DNA of 35,954 nucleotides from positions 1-35,954 of the forward strand of contig JAADHK010000058.1 of assembly GCA_013151835.1 (NCBI GenBank). Direction: 5' to 3'. Each line of letters opens with the position of its first letter. Positions within the stretch are counted from its first letter, which is position 1. The notes below the pieces were generated by a model. The model worked only from the letters and a program-made list of their open reading frames with translations, was not told where the DNA came from and made no database searches. The stretch is from Deltaproteobacteria bacterium (GTDB taxonomy: Bacteria; Desulfobacterota; Desulfobacteria; Desulfobacterales; Desulfosalsimonadaceae). The translations under genes and the position numbers were made by a program. Shown here piece after piece: positions 33,207-35,954 of the stretch.

Positions 33207-33222
33207 GGCAAAGAATATGCCA
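33207..33222 (-). promoter_or_regulatory. Sigma-54-type promoter of the His-rich membrane protein
   Basis: On the minus strand: TGGCATA-TTCT-TTGCC, with correct spacing, 59 bases before the start codon. An 8-bp inverted repeat (TTTTACTT / AAGTAAAA, 33233-33240 and 33258-33265) lies just upstream and could be part of an activator site. Confidence 0.68.
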
Positions 33223-33238
33223 ATGAGGCACATTTTAC

Positions 33239-33266
33239 TTGTAAATTCAAAAATATTAAGTAAAAT
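33239..33266 (+). promoter_or_regulatory. Possible housekeeping (sigma-70) promoter for the HAMP-like gene
   Basis: TTGTAA, a 16-base AT-rich spacer, and TAAAAT form a passable -35/-10 pair facing the gene at 33359. It overlaps the inverted repeat noted for the divergent sigma-54 promoter. The region is AT-rich, so chance is a real alternative. Confidence 0.3.
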
Positions 33267-33358
33267 AAGAATACTCTCTTCGTAACAACTCACGGCGTAC
33301 AATACAATTTTCCTCAGGCGCTTTGCCCGTGGGAAAGCAATTAATATGGAGGTTTATC

Positions 33359-33874
33359 ATGCAAGTAAAGAGTCTGTCATATTATGTGTCGATATGGACC
33401 GGCATTGTAATTGCCTTTTCAATGGCCGTTTATGCCGTGTTCCAATATGTTATGTTGCCGGATGCTACCGTTTGGAGTCTTTTTCTCAATCACCTCTGGC
33501 ACGTACTGGTCCTGGGTATTTTTATCTACGCATTATGCTGGCTTGTTTTTCAAAAACTCCTTCTTGTGCCGATCCGGGCAATCAGCATCCACCTTTACGG
33601 TGTCGGGACCGGACGCCTCAGGGAACTTGAGTTGAATACCGACATAAGCGAGCTTCGGATGATTGCGGACGGAATTAACAGAATGATCCGGAGAATGAAG
33701 CAGGGACAGGATCCCCGGGTTCTGGAAAACATAGAGGAACGGATGATTTCTTTGCGCAAGATTGTAAAGGGACTTCCTCCTGCGGACAAGGATAAGGGAG
33801 CCTTGATGCTCGATGAAATTTCCGGGCTTGAACAGTCTCTTCTTTCCCTTGTCCGCGAAGATTACAAAGAGTGA
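33359..33874 (+). CDS. Small membrane protein with two helices and a HAMP-like domain
   Basis: Protein of 171 residues with two membrane helices (about 8-28 and 40-60) and a HAMP-like linker (about 65-110; VPIRAISIHLYGVGTGRL). A helical tail rich in charged residues follows. It has no kinase or methyl-accepting domain, so it looks like a signalling stub or an adaptor. The ATG at 33359 has GGAGG eight bases upstream, better than the frame to 33323. It is the only plus-strand gene in the right-hand accessory region and is divergent from the His-rich gene. Confidence 0.8.
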   Translation: MQVKSLSYYVSIWTGIVIAFSMAVYAVFQYVMLPDATVWSLFLNHLWHVLVLGIFIYALCWLVFQKLLLVPIRAISIHLYGVGTGRLRELELNTDISELRMIADGINRMIRRMKQGQDPRVLENIEERMISLRKIVKGLPPADKDKGALMLDEISGLEQSLLSLVREDYKE

Positions 33875-33884
33875 AATACGATCA

Positions 33885-34142
33885 TCAGTGACATTTCATG
33901 GCCCTGCCTCCGTGGGCCTTCTCCAGTCGTTCAAGATATCTGCCCCATAGCCCTTTTTTCTTTGCAGGTCCCGGTTTGAGGAATTTTTCAGGATTGTCCG
34001 TAAATGATCTTCGGCAGCCTTCGGAGCAGAAATAGTAGGTTTTTCCGTCGATATTTGTGATTACTTCCTTTCCGTTGGGGACGACCCCCATGCCGCAAAC
34101 CGGATCAATAATAGTTTTGTTATTTTTCGCTGACAGGTTCAT
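33885..34142 (-). CDS. Small YHS-domain metal-binding protein
   Basis: Cytoplasmic protein of 85 residues made largely of one YHS domain: DPVCGMGV near residue 15, then DGKTYYFCSEGCRRSF and NPEKFL. A basic tail (PGPAKKKGLWGRYLERLEKAHGG) ends MKCH. The Cys and Met residues match YHS modules that bind copper or other soft metals, including the one at the front of the local copper ATPase. The start at 34142 has TGGAGG upstream; the frame reaching 34184 lacks one. A sigma-54-type promoter lies at 34194-34209. The stop falls 10 bases after the convergent HAMP-like gene. Confidence 0.88.
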   Translation of the reverse strand: MNLSAKNNKTIIDPVCGMGVVPNGKEVITNIDGKTYYFCSEGCRRSFTDNPEKFLKPGPAKKKGLWGRYLERLEKAHGGRAMKCH

Positions 34143-34482
34143 CGTATAGCCTCCATATTTATATGTTTGCGTTTTCAATCCCACTCAATACCTTGCAAGC
34201 AGTATGCCACTTCTGAACATGGCGCTGGATGAGCGGCGGAAAATGGTAAATTTTCATGGCTTCCTGTTTTGTAAAAGGCAACGAGTTTGCCTTTAGATTA
34301 ATATTAGATGAATTTTCAAGCTATTATTTGAGATCTAGTGATAGTGGTTTTCTATGAGAGCAAAGGCATGCCCGTGATCCGGGAATCCAATCCCGCGAAA
34401 AACGAAAAGCAGGATAATACGTATGTTGCACGGCTTCCGGGGATTGTGTGTAATTATTTCGCAGGGGGCTCATAGCATCAAC
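34143..34482. other. Gene-free stretch upstream of the YHS gene
   Basis: These 340 bases contain the sigma-54-type promoter at 34194-34209 and the inverted repeat at 34274-34294 (perfect 7-bp arms, 7-base loop). I see no ORF with coding character. The remainder (34295-34482) shows nothing I can name. Confidence 0.6.
34194..34209 (-). promoter_or_regulatory. Sigma-54-type promoter of the YHS gene
   Basis: On the minus strand: TGGCATA-CTGC-TTGCA, with GG and GC correctly spaced. It lies 52 bases before the ATG at 34142. A perfect 7-bp hairpin sequence (AAAGGCA/TGCCTTT, 34274-34294) stands about 65 bases upstream as a possible activator site. Confidence 0.72.
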
Positions 34483-34786
34483 TCACCGGGAATAAATCGT
34501 TAAAATAAAACACCCGCCGTCGAACACAGATGAACAGTCCAAAAAACCGGTCGCGTTTTCCACGGTGGTTGAAATTTCAACGGTCTTTGTGCTTTCATTT
34601 CCGGATGTGTCATAGGTCGAGGCCGCGAAATACAAGATGGGATCATGATCAAGGTCCGTCAGGACATAGGATGTCTCCGTCTTCAGATCAACAATGGTGT
34701 CGTAGACCCCCGAAGCTGATCCATAATAAAGCTTTATCCCGGCGAAATCATGCGTTTATTTTTTCTGAATTTGCGTGTTTGTTCAT
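34483..34786 (-). pseudogene. Relic of a secreted fibronectin-III protein with a CFI-box-like tail
   Basis: On the minus strand a start-like ATG at 34786 with GGAGAG upstream opens a 12-codon frame (MNKHANSEKINA, stop). A different frame then encodes the last strands of an FN3 domain: AGIKLYYGSASGVYDT, TSYVLTDLDHD, YFAASTYDTSGNES. It ends GGCFILTIYSR and a stop at 34483-34485. Intact Desulfobacterota proteins of this type often end in a CFIATAAYGS-like box (recalled), so the tail looks decayed. The middle of the gene is missing. It overlaps the 3' end of the methyltransferase gene by a few bases. Confidence 0.72.
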
Positions 34787-35568
34787 GGTGAACTCTCCCG
34801 AAGGCCGGATTTCATAATACCTGGTTTTTTCGCGTAAAACAGGGCGCCCCTTGTTTTGGGGGAGCTGTTGAACCCGATTTCGGATATAATCTTAATATCA
34901 TAAAAGCCGGCGTTTCCGAGCATTGCCAGGAAATCCTTTCCCGGTACGGCGCCGCCCTCTCACCGGGCCCACTTGTCGATACGCTCCCTTTTATCCGGAT
35001 TAATCCCGCCTTTCAGTATCTGATCGGCAATCATCAACCGGCCGTTGGGCTTTAAGACCCGCATGGCTTCCTTTACGGCAGCGTCTTTATCGGGAATCAG
35101 GTTGATTGCGCCATTTGAGATCACCACATCAAAACGGCTGTCTTCAAAAGGCAGTTTCTCGCCGGAGGCCCTTTTAAACGTGATATTTTTCAGATCCGTA
35201 AGCGCAAGATTTGCTTCGGCCCGCCGCAGCATTTCAGCCGTTAGATCAATTCCAACTGCTTTTCCCGCAGGTCCGGCCATCAGCCCTGCGAAAATGGTGT
35301 CCACCCCCGCGCCGCAGCCGATGTCCAGGACTGATTCATCCTTATGGATCGCTCCGATGGAAAAAGGATTGCCAACACCGCAATAGGAAGCGGCAACCTT
35401 TTCAGGAAGCGCCCGGATCAATTCCGGGGCATAGCCCAATCCTTTAAGACCGGCTTTTCCGGTGGGAAATTTGAACAGTCCCTCGGGGCTGTCGGCGACT
35501 TTCCTGTATTTTTTATGGATGCCGGCCAAAATCCTGTCTCTGTCTTTCCGGGATATTCGGGGTTGCAT
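34783..35568 (-). CDS. ArsM-like SAM methyltransferase with an in-frame UGA, probable selenoprotein
   Basis: Class I methyltransferase, 261 residues if the UGA at 34960-34962 is read as selenocysteine (residue 203). The fold is clear: VLDIGCGAGVDTIFAG (SAM site), VGIDLTAEML, FDVVISNGAINLIPDK and VLKPNGRLMIAD. Before the UGA the chain reads DKWAR; after it the same frame continues with EGGAVPGKDFLAML, then AGFYDIKII and GFNSSPKTRGALFYAKKP, the usual end of ArsM-like enzymes. That family has a conserved Cys in a W-x-x-C-x-x-GA-x-P motif exactly where the UGA stands (recalled alignment). A hairpin with an apical G lies 23 bases past the UGA. If not recoded, the gene is truncated at 202 residues. 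AAAGGAT precedes the ATG, and a sigma-54-type promoter lies at 35631-35646. The substrate (arsenite or another soft element) is unproven. Confidence 0.82.
34926..34962 (-). promoter_or_regulatory. Candidate bacterial SECIS element with its UGA
   Basis: Downstream of the UGA (34960-34962) the mRNA can form an 8-bp stem CCGGGAAA/UUUCCUGG (one G-U pair) with the loop GGA. Twenty-three bases separate the UGA from the first loop G, within the range known for bacterial SECIS elements. It was judged by eye; no folding was run. Confidence 0.65.
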
Positions 35569-35630
35569 TTTTTTATCCTTTCAACCTGTGAAGTTTTGTT
35601 ATTGTAATTGGTTCCGTCTGAAAATCAAAT

Positions 35631-35646
35631 AGCAATTATTATGCCA
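35631..35646 (-). promoter_or_regulatory. Sigma-54-type promoter of the selenomethyltransferase
   Basis: On the minus strand: TGGCATA-ATAA-TTGCT, complete -24/-12 core, 63 bases before the ATG at 35568. An inverted repeat CAAATC-GATAT-GATTTG lies at 35668-35684. Confidence 0.72.
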
Positions 35647-35839
35647 TAATTATTTCAAAGCGCTTAACAAATCGATATGATTTGAATTATTTATAAATAA
35701 GCCCATGTCCCTGGAATGCTGCAAGCGGCATTGCGGAAAGGTGTAAAAAAAATTCTCATTTTATATTCCGGTCGTGAAATAATTATGCAAAACATTATTG
35801 ATTTCTTTTTTTCACCGTGTTTTGTTCGGATGTTAAAGC

Positions 35840-35954
35840 TGATGCACTCGTAAAAAGTCAGGCCCCCCGGTTACGATGGCTAAGTAGAAAGTTCCATATA
35901 CAAGGCGTAGTGGTGTCGCGAAAGCGGAGGCATACATATAGTATTCCGAGCATT
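35840..35954. mobile_element. MITE-like element, second copy cut by the window edge
   Basis: From TGATGCACTCGTAAAAAGTC onward it is about 93% identical by eye to 30414-30528, in the same orientation. Its left flank differs from copy 1, so the homology starts at the terminal repeat. The right half lies outside the window. Confidence 0.88.

Larger units (their letters stand above)
35569..35954. other. Intergenic end of the window
   Basis: AT-rich leader of the methyltransferase with its promoter (35631-35646) and, from 35840, the second MITE copy. Between 35685 and 35839 I see no gene or clear structure. Confidence 0.6.

Noticed and set aside
33226-33243. AGGCACATTTTACTTG as a plus-strand sigma-54 promoter
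   Set aside because: The GG-to-TTG spacing is off by two bases and the GC of the -12 element is missing.
34530-34817. Plus-strand 95-codon frame
   Set aside because: It is antisense to the FN3 relic and the methyltransferase 3' end, with no supporting start or motif.
34960-34962. UGA as a simple stop of a 202-residue methyltransferase
   Set aside because: The same frame continues with 58 family-typical codons and the UGA sits at a conserved Cys position, so Sec recoding is favoured; a recent nonsense mutation cannot be fully excluded.
1-35954. tRNA, rRNA or CRISPR arrays
   Set aside because: No cloverleaf-like, rRNA-like or regularly spaced repeat pattern was seen by eye; no covariance search could be run.

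Overview
The window reads as a piece of a Desulfobacterota-like (deltaproteobacterial) chromosome. The signs are a ZraS/ZraR-type sensor kinase with an NtrC-family regulator, many sigma-54 promoters, a Ser/Thr kinase fused to an FGE-sulfatase domain, a dockerin-bearing beta-propeller, a probable selenoprotein and a fibronectin-III/CFI-box relic. This assignment is inference from gene content; there is no rRNA or marker gene here.

Layout. (1) 1-5000: a left-truncated histidine kinase and its sigma-54 activator (+), then three minus-strand envelope genes: two Met-rich periplasmic proteins and an outer-membrane barrel. (2) 5100-15215: an exopolysaccharide locus (+). It opens with a consensus sigma-54 promoter and a 1667-residue membrane-anchored protein carrying two glycosidase-like barrels around a DUF2334 deacetylase. 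A PgaC-like GT2 synthase, an outer-membrane barrel, WecB (UDP-ManNAc supply) and a secreted propeller-dockerin protein follow. (3) 15420-26762: a second sigma-54 promoter, a small secreted protein with DFFYG repeats, then a tight run of genes: membrane protein, methyltransferase, LolCDE/MacB-like ABC exporter, lipoprotein, two periplasmic proteins, a TonB-like protein, an ExbB/TolQ-like and an ExbD/TolR-like protein, a lytic transglycosylase and a large lipoprotein. (4) 26777-35954: a patchwork accessory region, mostly minus strand. It holds a broken kinase fragment in a ~300-bp direct repeat, a Cu(I) P-type ATPase, a second DFFYG protein, the intact kinase-FGE gene, a His-rich membrane protein, a HAMP-like membrane protein, a YHS metal-binding protein, an FN3 relic and an ArsM-like methyltransferase with an in-frame UGA (probable selenocysteine). 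Two copies of a ~175-bp MITE-like element also lie here.

Unifying theme. I find eight -24/-12 (sigma-54) promoter candidates, each correctly oriented upstream of a gene. They link Met-rich proteins, exopolysaccharide, both DFFYG proteins, the His-rich protein, the YHS protein and the selenomethyltransferase. The simplest reading is an envelope and metal-stress regulon run by the NtrC-type regulator encoded at the left end, although other sigma-54 activators could be responsible. The most novel parts are the DFFYG family, the Exb/Ton-like machine with its transglycosylase, the three-domain polysaccharide-processing protein and the Sec-containing methyltransferase.
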